Below, piece by piece: positions 9,680 through 20,148 of a stretch of 64,000 nt of DNA. Within the stretch, counting starts at the first letter, position 1, and the number at the start of each line of letters is the position of its first letter. The notes below the pieces were generated by a model that ran no database searches, was not told the DNA's origin, and was given only the letters and a program-made list of their open reading frames with translations. This DNA comes from Pseudomonas koreensis (lineage in GTDB: Bacteria > Pseudomonadota > Gammaproteobacteria > Pseudomonadales > Pseudomonadaceae): assembly GCF_012986595.1 (NCBI RefSeq), contig NZ_JAAQYM010000002.1, positions 248,001-312,000 of the forward strand, written 5' to 3'. A program made the position numbers and the translations under genes.

Positions 9680-10342
9680 TTAAGCCTGCTGCCCCAGCCA
9701 GGCGTGCAATTCACTAAAACGGTCGATCGACAGGCGCGGCTCGAACTGCTGCAGCGACTCAATGGACTGCGCGCCATAACTGACCGCCACAGACGCCATG
9801 CCCGCGTTACGCGCCATCAGTAGATCGAAGGACGAATCCCCCACCATCAACGCCTGCTCGGGCCGCACACCGCAATGCGCGAGAATCTGCTCAAGCATTA
9901 GCGGATGGGGCTTGCTCGCGGTCTCGTCGGCGGCGCGAGTGATGTCGAAATAATCCTCCCAGCCATTGGCCTTGAGCACCCGATCCAGTCCGCGACGATT
10001 CTTGCCGGTGGCCACCGCCAGGTGATAACCCTGCTCACGAAACGACGCCATCGACTCCACTACGCCCTCGAACAACGGCGAAGGCACGGCTTCTGCGGCG
10101 ATGTAGTGATCAGCGTAATACTCGCGGAACAAGGTCATCTCGGCATCGCTGATGTCCGGGTACAAGGTGCGGATCGCCTCGGGCAAGCCCAGGCCGATAA
10201 TGCCTTTGACGGCAAAATCATCACGCAACTCAAAACCGGAACGCGCGGACGCAGAATGCATCGCCTCGACAATCCGACCAATGGAATCGGCGAGGGTGCC
10301 GTCCCAATCAAAAATCAGCAGTTTGTAATCAGAGGGGCGCAC
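9680..10342 (-). CDS. HAD-IA family phosphatase
   Basis: Haloacid-dehalogenase-type hydrolase of 220 residues. The nucleophile Asp12 and acid/base Asp14 are in [10 protein letters not shown], and there is a later ATGK motif and the Mg-binding [10 protein letters not shown] motif. The GTG start lies inside the end of rluC (overlap about 14 bp), so translation is coupled. The substrate is unknown; the family resembles phosphoglycolate phosphatase, but this rluC-linked paralogue is usually left unnamed. Confidence 0.88.
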   Translation of the reverse strand: MRPSDYKLLIFDWDGTLADSIGRIVEAMHSASARSGFELRDDFAVKGIIGLGLPEAIRTLYPDISDAEMTLFREYYADHYIAAEAVPSPLFEGVVESMASFREQGYHLAVATGKNRRGLDRVLKANGWEDYFDITRAADETASKPHPLMLEQILAHCGVRPEQALMVGDSSFDLLMARNAGMASVAVSYGAQSIESLQQFEPRLSIDRFSELHAWLGQQA

Positions 10343-11291
10343 TCAATCGCTCCACGGTCTTGGCCCACATTTCATCGACGGGGGCCTGCAACTTCAGCTC
10401 ACCACCGTCAGGCAGCGGTACGGTCAGCATGTAGGCGTGCAGGAACAGGCGCTTGCCGCCCAGATCACGGATTTCCTTGCTGAAACCGTCATCGCCGTAC
10501 TTGGTGTCGCCGGCAATGCAGTGCCCGGCATGCAACGTGTGGACGCGGATCTGGTGCGTGCGGCCGGTGATCGGCTTGGCCTCGATCAGGGTGGCAAAGT
10601 CACCAAAGCGACGCAGGACCTTGAACACGGTCACCGACTCCTTGCCCTCCTCCTCGTCGACTTCGACCATGCGCTCGCCGGAGCGCAGATTGCTCTTGCC
10701 GAGCGCCGCACGGACTTGCTTGATCGAGGTCGCCCAGTTGCCGCGAACCAGCGCCATGTAGCGTTTGTCGACACCGTCACCGCGCAATGCAGCGTGCAAG
10801 TGACGCAACATGCTGCGCTTCTTCGCGATCATCAGCAGGCCGGAAGTATCACGGTCGAGACGGTGAACCAGTTCCAGCTCCTTGGCATCCGGGCGCAACT
10901 GACGAAAGGCTTCGATGACGCCGTAATTCAAGCCGCTGCCGCCGTGAACGGCAATGCCGGCGGGCTTGTTGATCACGATCAGGGCTTTGTCTTCGTAGAC
11001 AATCGAGGCTTCCAGACGCTGCAACAGCCCTTGAGCCAGAGGCACAGGCTCGTCGCGCTCCGGCACGCGAACCGGCGGCACGCGCACGATATCGCCGGCC
11101 TGCAGCTTGTATTCGGGCTTGATCCGCCCCTTGTTCACACGCACTTCGCCTTTACGCAAAATGCGGTAAATCAAGGTCTTGGGCACGCCTTTGAGCCGGG
11201 CAAGAAGGAAATTGTCGATTCGTTGGCCGGCATACTCCGGCGAGACTTCAAGCAGTTGAACGCCTGGAGTCGAAGGGGCAGTAGTTGTCAT
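10329..11291 (-). CDS. rluC: 23S rRNA pseudouridine synthase RluC
   Basis: Converts uridines 955, 2504 and 2580 (E. coli numbering) of 23S rRNA to pseudouridine. The 320-residue protein has an N-terminal S4 RNA-binding domain (about residues 20-85), then the RluA-type catalytic domain with [11 protein letters not shown] carrying the catalytic Asp. The ATG (reading [10 protein letters not shown]) matches family starts; a reading extended ~85 codons upstream is not conserved. It is divergent from rne, as commonly seen. Confidence 0.95.
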   Translation of the reverse strand: MTTTAPSTPGVQLLEVSPEYAGQRIDNFLLARLKGVPKTLIYRILRKGEVRVNKGRIKPEYKLQAGDIVRVPPVRVPERDEPVPLAQGLLQRLEASIVYEDKALIVINKPAGIAVHGGSGLNYGVIEAFRQLRPDAKELELVHRLDRDTSGLLMIAKKRSMLRHLHAALRGDGVDKRYMALVRGNWATSIKQVRAALGKSNLRSGERMVEVDEEEGKESVTVFKVLRRFGDFATLIEAKPITGRTHQIRVHTLHAGHCIAGDTKYGDDGFSKEIRDLGGKRLFLHAYMLTVPLPDGGELKLQAPVDEMWAKTVERLSAPL

Positions 11292-11990
11292 GCCGCGGAT
11301 GATAACAATTTTTATGGAATTGAAGCACTTAATCATTGCTGCTATAGTCGCGAACGCCGCCAAAAGCGGCCTGGACAGCGGAACCACGGTCAAAAACCGG
11401 CCCTGACCAACGCAATTCACCAGGACGCGAGGCCGTCCTACGGGGCTTTCGCTACGTAACGGTGGAGTTTGCAGTTGTAACAAGCGCAGGTGACATGAGG
11501 CCTGAATTACACCGTCGAGCAGAGTTTTCACTCGCCTGACAGGCAAATATTCGAGGCCAGTTCACAAAGTGCAGTCAGCTGCAGATGACCCCGAGCGAAG
11601 GCTTCGGAAACATCGCCTGAATTAGCCATGATGCGTGACCTCCCCTTTCGGAGCTCACGGTAAATGCCAACCCGCTGCGGATTCTGCGCGCGGCAGCACC
11701 CGAATTATCAGGGATACGTGTAGGGTGGAGATGCACAACCGCTGGACTGTGTAGCAATAGGCTTTATCAAGACGCTTCATCTCGTCCACAGCCACTGGTT
11801 GATTCCTCCTCCTGACTGAGTGCTTAAGTAGCCACAGCAAGCAGGACGCGTACGTCGCGATATCGGCCCAATTGGCCTGACATCGCTGGACACGGGAATG
11901 GCCAACCACTCCCGACGCACCTGACACCGACCGTGAGAAGTCGTGTGTGCCGAACGCCGTTTCCGGCAGCCCGGAAACCGACGGTACTAC
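11292..11990. other. rluC-rne intergenic region with long rne leader
   Basis: A stretch of about 700 bp without a gene. It holds a good promoter for rne at 11320-11348 and several GC-rich potential stems (for example GCCGC/GCGGC near 11356-11370). RNase E is known in E. coli to autoregulate through a long 5' leader, and this region is placed to do the same (inference). Small readings in it have no family resemblance. Confidence 0.6.
11320..11348 (+). promoter_or_regulatory. Probable sigma70 promoter of rne
   Basis: TTGAAG (11320-11325), a 17-bp spacer and TATAGT (11343-11348). Predicted initiation near 11355 gives a leader of about 635 nt before the rne ATG. Confidence 0.65.
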
Positions 11991-14900
11991 ATGAAAAGAA
12001 TGCTGATTAACGCAACTCAACCCGAAGAGTTGCGTGTTGCACTGGTAGATGGCCAACGCCTCTACGACCTGGATATCGAATCCGGTGCACGCGAGCAGAA
12101 AAAGGCCAACATCTACAAAGGCCGTATCACTCGCATCGAACCAAGCCTTGAGGCTGCCTTTGTCGATTTCGGCTCCGAGCGCCACGGCTTCCTGCCCCTC
12201 AAAGAAATCTCCCGCGAATACTTCAAGAAAGCTCCTGAAGGCCGCGTCAACATCAAGGACGTCCTGAGCGAAGGCCAGGAAGTCATCGTTCAGGTCGAAA
12301 AAGAAGAACGTGGCAACAAGGGCGCCGCCCTGACCACCTTCATCAGCCTGGCCGGTCGTTACCTCGTGCTGATGCCGAACAACCCGCGTGCCGGCGGTAT
12401 CTCCCGTCGCATCGAAGGCGAAGAGCGCAACGAACTGCGTGAAGCGCTGAACGGCCTGGTTGCACCGGCCGACATGGGTCTGATCGTGCGCACTGCCGGC
12501 CTGGGCCGCAGCAGCGAAGAAATGCAGTGGGACCTCGATTACCTGCTGCAACTGTGGACCGCCATCAAAGAAGCCTCGCTGGATCGCTCCGCGCCATTCC
12601 TGATCTACCAGGAAAGCAACGTGATCATCCGCGCCATCCGCGACTACCTGCGCCAGGACATCGGCGAAGTGCTGATCGACAGCGTTGAAGCCCAGGACGA
12701 AGCCCTGACCTTCATCCGCCAGGTGATGCCGCAGTACGCCAGCAAGATCAAGCTGTACGAAGACAGCGTGCCGCTGTTCAACCGTTTCCAGATCGAAAGC
12801 CAGATCGAGACCGCTTTCCAGCGCGTCGTTGAACTGCCTTCCGGCGGCTCCATCGTTATCGATCCGACCGAAGCCCTGGTGTCCATCGACATCAACTCGG
12901 CGCGCGCCACCAAAGGCAGCGACATCGAAGAAACCGCCCTGCAGACCAACCTTGAAGCCGCCGAAGAAATCGCCCGTCAGTTGCGCCTGCGCGACATCGG
13001 CGGCCTGATCGTCATCGACTTCATCGACATGACCCCTGCCAAGAACCAGCGCGCCGTGGAAGAGAAAGTCCGCGAATGCCTGGAAGCCGACCGCGCCCGC
13101 GTGCAGATCGGCCGCATCTCGCGCTTCGGCCTGCTGGAAATGTCCCGTCAGCGCCTGCGTCCATCGCTGGGCGAAAGCAGCGGCATCGTCTGCCCGCGTT
13201 GCAACGGCACCGGCATCATCCGTGACGTTGAATCGCTGTCGCTGGCAATCCTGCGCCTGATCGAAGAAGAAGCCCTGAAAGACCGCACTGCCGAAGTGCG
13301 CGCTCAGGTGCCGATCCCGGTCGCCGCGTTCCTGCTCAACGAAAAACGCAACTCGATCACCAAGATCGAACTGCGCACCCGTGCCCGTATCGTCATCCTG
13401 CCGAACGATCACCTCGAAACCCCGCACTTCGAAGTTCAGCGTCTGCGTGACGACAGCCCGGAAGCCGCGACCAACCAGTCCAGCTACGAAATCGCTGCTG
13501 CCGCTGCCGAAGTCGAAGAAGTCCAGCCAGCCGCTGCGACCCGCACCCTGGTTCGCCAGGAAGCTGCGGTCAAGACAGCTCCGGCCCGCGCCAACGCTCC
13601 GGTTCCGACCGAAGTTGCCGCGCCTGTCGCCGCTGCACCGGCTCCGGTTGCCGCGCCAGAGCCAAGCCTGTTCAAAGGCCTGGTGAAGTCGCTGGTCAGC
13701 CTGTTCGCCACCAAAGAAGAGCCAGTCGCTCCGGTTGTGGTTGAAAAACCGGCCACCGAGCGTCCGGCCCGTAATGAAGAGCGTCGCAACGGTCGTCAGC
13801 AGAGCCGCAACCGTAACGGTCGCCGCGATGAAGAGCGCAAGCCGCGCGAAGAACGTGCACCGCGTGAAGAACGCGCTCCACGCGAGCCGCGTGAAGAGCG
13901 CCAGCCACGAGAAGCCCGTGAAGTCCGCGAGCCGCGTGAAGCCCGCACCGAAGCGCCAGCCGCCCGCGAAGAACGTGCTCCACGCGCCCCGCGTGAAGAA
14001 CGTGCACCGCGTGCGCCACGCGAAGACCGCAAGCCACGTGGCGAGCGCGAAGAGCGTGTACGTGAACTGCGCGAACCTCTGGACGCTGCCCCGGCTGCAC
14101 CAGTAACGGCTGCCGCTGCCGCTGTTGTCGCAGAAGAGCGTCCGGCTCGTCAGCCACGCGAAGAGCGCGCACCGCGTCCGCCGCGTGAAGAGCGTCAACC
14201 GCGTGCCGAACAGGCCGCTGCTGCCGTCGCTGAAGAAGAAGTGAACAGCAACGAAGAGCAACTGCCGGAAGACGGTCAGGACAACGCCGAAGGCGATCGT
14301 CCACGTCGTCGCTCCCGTGGTCAGCGTCGTCGCAGCAACCGTCGCGAGCGTCAGCGTGATGCCAACGGCAACGTGATCGAAGGTTCGGAAGAGTCCGAGT
14401 CCGGCGAAAACGCTGAGGCGCCAAACGCTGCCGATCTGGCTGCCGGCCTGGCCGTCACCGCCGCTGTTGCCAGCAGCGTGATCAGTGCTCCAGCCGAAGC
14501 ACAGGCTCACGAGCAAGCTGAACGCGCCACCGCTGCCACCCTGGACACCGCTCCAGTGGAAGCGCCGGTGGTTGAAGCGACCACTCCGGTGGAAGTGGTT
14601 GCAGCTCCGGAAGTCGAAGTCGCCCCGGTTCGCGAAGCTCAGCCTCAGGTTGAAGTCGCTGCCGAGCCTGCTCCGGTTGTCGAAGCGCCAGTCGTGGTTG
14701 CAGAGCCGGTTGCTGAAACCGTCGCTGAAACCGTGACCGAAACCGTGCGTGAAGTTCGCGAAGAACAGACCGCGTTCAACTGGGTTGCCGAGCCGGCTGT
14801 CGCTGAAACCCCGGCGCCAGTGGTTGAAGCCGCCCCGGTGGTTGAAGAAGCCAAGGCTGCCGAGCCGGTGGTTGAAACTGCCGAACCTGCTCCAGCGCCA

Positions 14901-15236
14901 GTGGTTGAAGCGCCGGTCGTCGAAGCGCCAGTCGCTGCCGAAGAGCCAGCCCCAGTGGTCGCAGCCACTCCGGTCAGCGCCCTGACGCCAAACGGCCGCG
15001 CACCGAACGACCCACGTGAAGTGCGTCGCCGCAAGCGTGAAGCCGAGCGTCTGCAGAAGGAAGCCGAACTGGCTGCCGCTGCTGCCCCGGCGGCTGAAGA
15101 GGTCGAGGCTGCTGTCGTGACTGAAGAAGCCGTGGTTGAATCGGTCATCGCCGAAGCACCACGCTCCGTTCAGGACGCGGTTGAGCATCACCAAGCGGCC
15201 GAGGAAAAAGAACACGAGCCTAAACCGCTCGTCTGA
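11991..15236 (+). CDS. rne: Ribonuclease E
   Basis: Endoribonuclease that starts mRNA decay and processes rRNA and tRNA. The 1081-residue protein has an N-terminal catalytic half: S1 domain (about 36-120), 5' sensor, and a DNase I-like domain with metal ligands Asp300 (SIDINSA) and Asp343 (VIDFIDM), then the zinc-link CPRCNGTG (Cys401/Cys404). The C-terminal half (~510-1081) is low-complexity: an Arg/Glu/Pro-rich RNA-binding tract, then Val/Glu/Pro/Ala repeats as in degradosome scaffolds. The ATG at 11991 gives the family start [10 protein letters not shown]. Confidence 0.97.
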   Translation: MKRMLINATQPEELRVALVDGQRLYDLDIESGAREQKKANIYKGRITRIEPSLEAAFVDFGSERHGFLPLKEISREYFKKAPEGRVNIKDVLSEGQEVIVQVEKEERGNKGAALTTFISLAGRYLVLMPNNPRAGGISRRIEGEERNELREALNGLVAPADMGLIVRTAGLGRSSEEMQWDLDYLLQLWTAIKEASLDRSAPFLIYQESNVIIRAIRDYLRQDIGEVLIDSVEAQDEALTFIRQVMPQYASKIKLYEDSVPLFNRFQIESQIETAFQRVVELPSGGSIVIDPTEALVSIDINSARATKGSDIEETALQTNLEAAEEIARQLRLRDIGGLIVIDFIDMTPAKNQRAVEEKVRECLEADRARVQIGRISRFGLLEMSRQRLRPSLGESSGIVCPRCNGTGIIRDVESLSLAILRLIEEEALKDRTAEVRAQVPIPVAAFLLNEKRNSITKIELRTRARIVILPNDHLETPHFEVQRLRDDSPEAATNQSSYEIAAAAAEVEEVQPAAATRTLVRQEAAVKTAPARANAPVPTEVAAPVAAAPAPVAAPEPSLFKGLVKSLVSLFATKEEPVAPVVVEKPATERPARNEERRNGRQQSRNRNGRRDEERKPREERAPREERAPREPREERQPREAREVREPREARTEAPAAREERAPRAPREERAPRAPREDRKPRGEREERVRELREPLDAAPAAPVTAAAAAVVAEERPARQPREERAPRPPREERQPRAEQAAAAVAEEEVNSNEEQLPEDGQDNAEGDRPRRRSRGQRRRSNRRERQRDANGNVIEGSEESESGENAEAPNAADLAAGLAVTAAVASSVISAPAEAQAHEQAERATAATLDTAPVEAPVVEATTPVEVVAAPEVEVAPVREAQPQVEVAAEPAPVVEAPVVVAEPVAETVAETVTETVREVREEQTAFNWVAEPAVAETPAPVVEAAPVVEEAKAAEPVVETAEPAPAPVVEAPVVEAPVAAEEPAPVVAATPVSALTPNGRAPNDPREVRRRKREAERLQKEAELAAAAAPAAEEVEAAVVTEEAVVESVIAEAPRSVQDAVEHHQAAEEKEHEPKPLV

Positions 15237-15249
15237 TTCCGAAAGCCCA

Positions 15250-15288
15250 TAAAAAGCCCCGCCTGAGCAATCAGGCGGGGCTTTTTTA
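15250..15288 (+). terminator. Terminator of rne
   Basis: Strong GCCCCGCCTGA / TCAGGCGGGGC hairpin followed by a T-run, 13 bp after the stop. Confidence 0.92.
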
Positions 15289-15305
15289 TTCCATTTGGAA
15301 GATTA

Positions 15306-15376
15306 AAAGATCGCAGCCTTCGGCAGCTCCTACAGAAGACCTGTGTAGAAGCAGTCGAAGGCTGCGATCTTTTGAT
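15306..15376. repeat. REP pair (GCGATCTTTT type)
   Basis: Inverted REP pair whose outer arms read AAAGATCGCAGCC and GGCTGCGATCTTTT around a short spacer. The same family recurs at 34199-34309 and 58531-58615. Confidence 0.8.
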
Positions 15377-15382
15377 CTGGCT

Positions 15383-15973
15383 TTATTTGAACACCAACGC
15401 TTCAGGCACATCGATATCCCACAACACCCCAGGATCATCCACCGTCACCTCCACCACTCGGCCCTGCTTGAACAACGGCCTGGCGCCACGGTCACCGCTC
15501 AACGCCTGCAACCCCGGCCCGAACGAACGCCCAAACCCCACCGGGTGGCCGAACTCGCCCTCCTGCACCGGTACGCTCACGGCGTCGTCGGCCATCGCTG
15601 CCACCACCCGCGCAATACTCGACGGCAGGATAAACGGCATATCCCCCAGCACAATCAGCCAGCCATCCGCATCCGGGCATGCCGCAACGCCAGCCGCGAT
15701 GCTCTCGCCCATACCGCTCGATTCAATCGACACCACGTCATAACCATAAGCCTGTGCCATGCGCATCGCCTGCGGCCTTGCCTCAGTCGTCACCAGCACC
15801 CGCTGGTCGAGATCGGCCGGCAGATTCAACAACACCTGCTCGATCACCGACCGCACCGCGCCATCGCGCCCGGTGCAATCGGCCAGCAGCTTGTCATTGT
15901 CAGCACCGGCCACCTGACGAAAGCGGCTGCCCTCGCCCGCTGCCAGGACGATTACTGCGATGGATCGACTCAT
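15383..15973 (-). CDS. MocA-like molybdenum cofactor cytidylyltransferase (NTP transferase family)
   Basis: Probably transfers CMP to molybdopterin to make the MCD cofactor needed by xanthine-oxidase-type hydroxylases. The 196-residue protein has the nucleotidyltransferase signature VLAAGEGSRF with a following Lys, and VLGDMPF for metal binding. Its ATG overlaps the xdhC stop (ATGA). Its position at the end of an iorA-iorB-xdhC unit is the main reason to prefer MocA over the GTP-using MobA. Confidence 0.82.
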   Translation of the reverse strand: MSRSIAVIVLAAGEGSRFRQVAGADNDKLLADCTGRDGAVRSVIEQVLLNLPADLDQRVLVTTEARPQAMRMAQAYGYDVVSIESSGMGESIAAGVAACPDADGWLIVLGDMPFILPSSIARVVAAMADDAVSVPVQEGEFGHPVGFGRSFGPGLQALSGDRGARPLFKQGRVVEVTVDDPGVLWDIDVPEALVFK

Positions 15974-16950
15974 GCTCCCTCCAGCGTTTTCTTCTGTTTC
16001 AACTCGACGCCGTTCTTGATCGCAACGATCTCCGCCAACAACGACAGAGCAATCTCCGCCGGCGAATGGCTGCCAATGTGCAGGCCGATCGGCCCGTGCA
16101 AACGGTTGATCGCCTCGGCTGACAAGCCTAGTTGAGCCAGGTTGTCCCGGCGCTTCTGGCTGTTGACTCGCGAACCGAGTGCGCCGACATAGAATGCCGG
16201 CGAATCGAGTGCCGTGAGCAAGGCCATGTCGTCCAGACGCGGATCGTGCGTCAGCGCGACGATGGCCGTGCGCTCGTCCGTCTGAATGCTCAACACGGCA
16301 TCGTCCGGCATTCCCGGGACAAAACGACCGTGGTGCGCTTCCCAGCCGTAGACGAACTCGGTGCGCGGATCACAGATCAGCACTTCGAAATCCAGCAGCC
16401 GGGCCATGTCAGCCACGTAACGCGACAGCTGTCCGGCACCGATCAACAGCAGACGCCAACGCGGGCCATAAATGGCGCGCAGGGTGTTGCCGTCGAACTC
16501 CAGCACATCGGATTTGCTCGCCGCCGACAGCAGCACCTCACCGGTTGCGATGTTCAGCTCGCGGGCGACAATCTCATGGGCCTCACACCGCGCGAGCAAC
16601 TCGGCGACCCATGCCGGATCGGCGACCTGCTCTTCGGTCAGGCGCAACGTGCCGCCACACGGCAAACCGAACCGCGCGGCCTCCTCCCGGGTAACGCCGT
16701 AGGTAATCAGTTGCACCGGCGGGCCATCGCTGGCGATGCGCCCGTCATGCAGGCGGGCGATCAAGTCATCCTCGACACAACCGCCGGACACCGAACCGAT
16801 CACCACACCATCCTCGCGCAAGGCCAGCATCGCCCCCGGCGCCCGGGGTGCGGTGCCCCAGGTCTGCACCACGCTGAACAGCACCACCCGCTGCCCGGCG
16901 CGGCGCCATTCGAGCACGCTGCGCAGGACGTTGAGATGGGCGCTGTCCAT
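15970..16950 (-). CDS. XdhC family protein, molybdenum cofactor insertion/sulfuration
   Basis: XdhC/CoxI proteins bind molybdenum cofactor, promote its sulfuration and deliver it to xanthine-oxidase-family enzymes. The 326-residue protein has an N-terminal XdhC/CoxI domain (SVSGGCVEDD at about 66-75) and a C-terminal Rossmann-like domain (LIGAGQLSRYVA). The ATG at 16950 abuts the stop of the large subunit gene (TAATG), so translation is coupled and the substrate enzyme is very likely its neighbour. Confidence 0.9.
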   Translation of the reverse strand: MDSAHLNVLRSVLEWRRAGQRVVLFSVVQTWGTAPRAPGAMLALREDGVVIGSVSGGCVEDDLIARLHDGRIASDGPPVQLITYGVTREEAARFGLPCGGTLRLTEEQVADPAWVAELLARCEAHEIVARELNIATGEVLLSAASKSDVLEFDGNTLRAIYGPRWRLLLIGAGQLSRYVADMARLLDFEVLICDPRTEFVYGWEAHHGRFVPGMPDDAVLSIQTDERTAIVALTHDPRLDDMALLTALDSPAFYVGALGSRVNSQKRRDNLAQLGLSAEAINRLHGPIGLHIGSHSPAEIALSLLAEIVAIKNGVELKQKKTLEGA

Positions 16951-19271
16951 TACGCCTGCGCCTTCTGCCAGCTCTGCAACTGATAACGCACCGGCAAGTT
17001 GCGGATGCGCTGGCCGGTAGCGGCGAAGATCGCATTGCACAGCGCCGGCGCAATCGGCGGCACGCCCGGTTCACCGACGCCACCCAACGGCACCTCGCCC
17101 GGCGGCGTCACCAGATGCACGGCAACTTCCTTCGGCGCCAGGGACATGCGCGCCACTTCGTACATATGGAAGTTGTCCTGCTGGACCTTGCCATCCTTGA
17201 AGCTGATTTCCCCCAGCACCGCGTTGCCCAGGCCCATCACACAGGCGCCTTCGAATTGCGAGCGGATACGTTCAGGGTTGATCTGCGGCCCGCAATCCAC
17301 GGCGATGTCAGCCTTGTGCACGATCAGCGTGCCATCGTCCTTGACTTCGACTTCAATCACCGCCGCCACGTAGGTCACGAAACTGTAATGCACCGCCAGC
17401 CCCAGGCCTCGGCCCTTGGGCAATGTCCGCCCCCAACCGGCAGCCTTGGCCGCGGTCTCCAGCACGGTGCGCATGCGCCCGGTGTCAATCGGATAGCGCT
17501 CGGGGGATTCGCCGTAGTTCCACTCCTCGCTGAGGGTGCGCGGGTCAATCTGCCGATCGGGGCCGAGCAATTTGATCTGATACTTGAGCGGATCCACACC
17601 AGCCTTGTGCGCCAGTTCATCGACGAAACTCTGGATCGCAAAGCCATGAGGAATGTTCGACACCGAGCGATACCAGCCGACGCGGGTATGCACCGTGGCT
17701 TCGGGGTTTTCCAGACGCACATTGGGAATCGCGTAGGCCATGTTGGTGAAGCCCATGCCCAGTTCGAACGCCGCCTCATGGTTCATGCCCGGGGCGAACA
17801 ACGCGGTAATGCTCGGCGCCACCGTGCGATGCAGCCAGCCAGAGGGCATGCCGTCCTTGCCGACAGCGGCCTTCAGGTACTCGGCGGAGACCGTGTGGAA
17901 ATACGAGTTGTGGATGTCGTCTTCACGCGTCCATTGCACCCGTACGGCTTTGCCGGGGAACTCCTTGGCGAGGATCGCCGCCTCGATAACGAAATCCGGT
18001 TTCGATTTACGGCCGAAACCACCGCCCAACAGGGTGACGTTGACGGTGACGTTATCGAACGGCAGCCCCAGGCGTTCGGCGATGCGCTCGCGGGTTACCT
18101 GCGGCGCCTGACTCGGCGCCCATGCTTCGCACACGCCATTGTTGTAGCGAGCGATGGCGACCATCGGCTCCATCGGTGCCTGGGCCAGGTGCGGCAAATA
18201 ATAAGACGCTTCGAGGCTGCTGGCCGCGCCGCTCAGGGCTTTGTCGATATCGCCGGTGTTGCGCACCACTTTGCCGGGTTTGCGTGACGCGGCTTCCAGT
18301 TCCTTGCGATAAGCGATCGAGTCGTAACTGGCATTGGGGCCGTCATCCCATTCGATTTTCAGCGCCTCGCGGCCCTTGATCGCCGCCCAGGTATTGCTGG
18401 CAACCACTGCCACGCCGCCCAGCGGCTGGAATTCCGACGGCAGCGGACGGCTTTCGATTTGCAGCACTTTGAGCACGCCCGGAACCTTCAGCGCCGCGCT
18501 GTCATCCAGCGACTTGACCTTGCCGCCGTACACCGCCGGACGGGCGATGGTGGCGTACAGCATGCCGTCGAAATGCACATCGGCGCCATATACCGCGCGG
18601 CCATTGACGATGTCGGCACCGTCGATGGCCTTGGTGCCTTCCTTGCCGATATAGCGAAATTCCGACGGTTGCTTGAGGCGCAGGCTGTCACGCGCCGGCA
18701 CCGCCAGCGCACTGGCAGCGGCGGCCAGTTCGCCATAACCCAGCTCACGACCGGACGGTTTGTGAATGACTTTGTGCAACTGTGCCCGGCACTCGCTTGC
18801 CGGCACTTGCCATTGCGCGGCGGCGGCTTGCTCGAGCATGGTCCTGGCAGCCGCGCCGCAACGACGCATCGGTTCATACCAGTGACGCATGCTGCGTGAA
18901 CCGTCGGTGTCCTGGTTGCCGAACCGCACCTCATCGCCCGGTGCCTGCTGCACGTTGACCTTGGCCCAATCGGCGTCCAGTTCATCGGCAACCACCATGC
19001 TCAGGCTGGTGCGCACGCCCTGGCCCATTTCCGAACGGTTGCAGACCACGGTGACCGTGCCATCCGCGGCAATGCTGACGTAGACCTTGGGATCGTCGAT
19101 CCAGCCGTTGGGCATGCCGTCGGCGCCGAACTTCTTCGGTGCCTCTTCGGCCAACGCATCCTGCCAGCCCCAACTGGCGGCCAGCACCAATGCGCCAGTG
19201 GCGCCGACGCCTTTGAGAAAACCACGGCGGCTGAGGTTGCTCAGGGCGAAATCATTTGGCAGGCGGCTCAT
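16950..19271 (-). CDS. Molybdopterin-binding hydroxylase large subunit (IorB-like), Tat-exported
   Basis: Xanthine-oxidase-family molybdo-hydroxylase subunit of 773 residues, most like isoquinoline 1-oxidoreductase beta or aldehyde oxidase subunits. The N-terminus has a Tat signal (SRRGFLKG and then a hydrophobic stretch ending near residue 42). The C-terminal [10 protein letters not shown] motif carries the expected catalytic Glu near residue 734. The ATG overlaps the stop of the 2Fe-2S subunit (ATGA). The substrate cannot be read from the sequence; aldehydes or N-heterocycles are the usual choices. Confidence 0.9.
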   Translation of the reverse strand: MSRLPNDFALSNLSRRGFLKGVGATGALVLAASWGWQDALAEEAPKKFGADGMPNGWIDDPKVYVSIAADGTVTVVCNRSEMGQGVRTSLSMVVADELDADWAKVNVQQAPGDEVRFGNQDTDGSRSMRHWYEPMRRCGAAARTMLEQAAAAQWQVPASECRAQLHKVIHKPSGRELGYGELAAAASALAVPARDSLRLKQPSEFRYIGKEGTKAIDGADIVNGRAVYGADVHFDGMLYATIARPAVYGGKVKSLDDSAALKVPGVLKVLQIESRPLPSEFQPLGGVAVVASNTWAAIKGREALKIEWDDGPNASYDSIAYRKELEAASRKPGKVVRNTGDIDKALSGAASSLEASYYLPHLAQAPMEPMVAIARYNNGVCEAWAPSQAPQVTRERIAERLGLPFDNVTVNVTLLGGGFGRKSKPDFVIEAAILAKEFPGKAVRVQWTREDDIHNSYFHTVSAEYLKAAVGKDGMPSGWLHRTVAPSITALFAPGMNHEAAFELGMGFTNMAYAIPNVRLENPEATVHTRVGWYRSVSNIPHGFAIQSFVDELAHKAGVDPLKYQIKLLGPDRQIDPRTLSEEWNYGESPERYPIDTGRMRTVLETAAKAAGWGRTLPKGRGLGLAVHYSFVTYVAAVIEVEVKDDGTLIVHKADIAVDCGPQINPERIRSQFEGACVMGLGNAVLGEISFKDGKVQQDNFHMYEVARMSLAPKEVAVHLVTPPGEVPLGGVGEPGVPPIAPALCNAIFAATGQRIRNLPVRYQLQSWQKAQA

Positions 19272-19738
19272 GCCTTGGCCTCCTTCAAGTGAGTGGAGGC
19301 CTGGCGGATGGCGGTCTTGATCCGGTTGTAGGTGCCGCAACGGCAAATGTTGCCGACCATCGCCTCTTCGATCTGCTCGTCGCTCGGATTGGGGTGGGTC
19401 TTGAGCAACGCGGTGGCGGACATGATCTGCCCGCCCTGACAGAAACCGCACTGCGCCACGGCGCTGTCGAGCCAGGCTTGCTGGACCACCTGGCCGACCG
19501 GATCGGCGTGCAGGTTGTCGATGGTGCTGACGTTCTGCCCGATCACCGAGCCGATCGGGGTGATGCAACTGCGTGCTGGCAAGCCGTCGATATGAATGGT
19601 GCACGCGCCACACAGGCCCATGCCGCAGCCGAATTTGGTGCCGTTGTAACCGGCGACATCACGGATAGCCCACAGCAGTGGCATGTCTTCGGTGACATCC
19701 AGTTGATGGTTCTGGCCATTGAGTTTCAGGGTAATCAT
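19268..19738 (-). CDS. 2Fe-2S subunit of molybdo-hydroxylase (IorA-like)
   Basis: Electron-transfer subunit of 156 residues. A plant-type 2Fe-2S cluster is bound by Cys38, Cys43, Cys46 and Cys58 (CGMGLCGAC), and a second cluster by Cys97, Cys100, Cys132 and Cys134 (CGFC...CRC). There is no signal peptide of its own, so it probably crosses the membrane with the Tat-bearing partner. It is the first gene of the iorA-iorB-xdhC-mocA unit. An upstream GTG would add two residues; the ATG gives the usual family start. Confidence 0.92.
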   Translation of the reverse strand: MITLKLNGQNHQLDVTEDMPLLWAIRDVAGYNGTKFGCGMGLCGACTIHIDGLPARSCITPIGSVIGQNVSTIDNLHADPVGQVVQQAWLDSAVAQCGFCQGGQIMSATALLKTHPNPSDEQIEEAMVGNICRCGTYNRIKTAIRQASTHLKEAKA

Positions 19739-20089
19739 GGGCACGCCCGCATATTTCTAGTGGTTATGGGGTCGAGCAATCTGCCGCTGGAAATCAGCGG
19801 TGTGGTTCGCGCAGATCGACTCAGGCTAATCGGCCGATACACATCAGTGAAGCTGAATACTGACTTCGTGGCGAGGGAGCTTGCTCCCGCTGGGGCGCGT
19901 AGCGGCCCCGCTTTCAAGAAGGGCCTGCTCCGCAGTCCAGCGGGAGCAAGCTCCCTCGCCACAGGGTCATCGCTGACTGATATGTGGTTGGCACAGGCTC
20001 TCTCGTGCCGACGCGAACGTCTGCACCGGGCCTTTGGTGGAGCAAATGACGGTTATCGTTAGCTGGCTAAGTTAACCCACCATTAACAA
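19739..20089. other. Intergenic region between iorA-like gene and murB
   Basis: About 350 bp with no supportable gene. It contains a REPIN and upstream sequence that should hold the promoter of the molybdo-hydroxylase unit. No convincing -35/-10 pair was found. Confidence 0.5.
19868..19965. repeat. REPIN (GTGGCGAGGGAGC type)
   Basis: Two REP sequences in opposite orientation. The outer arms read GTGGCGAGGGAGCTTGCTCC and its reverse complement, with an inner GGGCC-rich stem. Confidence 0.85.
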
Positions 20090-20124
20090 AAAAGCCCTGC
20101 ACTTTTTGTTGAGTGCAGGGCTTT
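20090..20124 (-). terminator. Terminator of murB
   Basis: AAAGCCCTGCACT / AGTGCAGGGCTTT hairpin with a T-run on the minus strand, 25 bp after the murB stop. Confidence 0.88.
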
Positions 20125-20148
20125 CGATTCAGCTATGAGAGCGTAGCC

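Noticed and set aside
11655..15215. A 1186-codon open frame antisense to rne
   Set aside because: It mirrors the codon pattern of rne. Its product is a Phe/Gly/Trp-rich low-complexity sequence with no family resemblance. High-GC genes with GAA/GCC-type codons often leave such frames open on the other strand.
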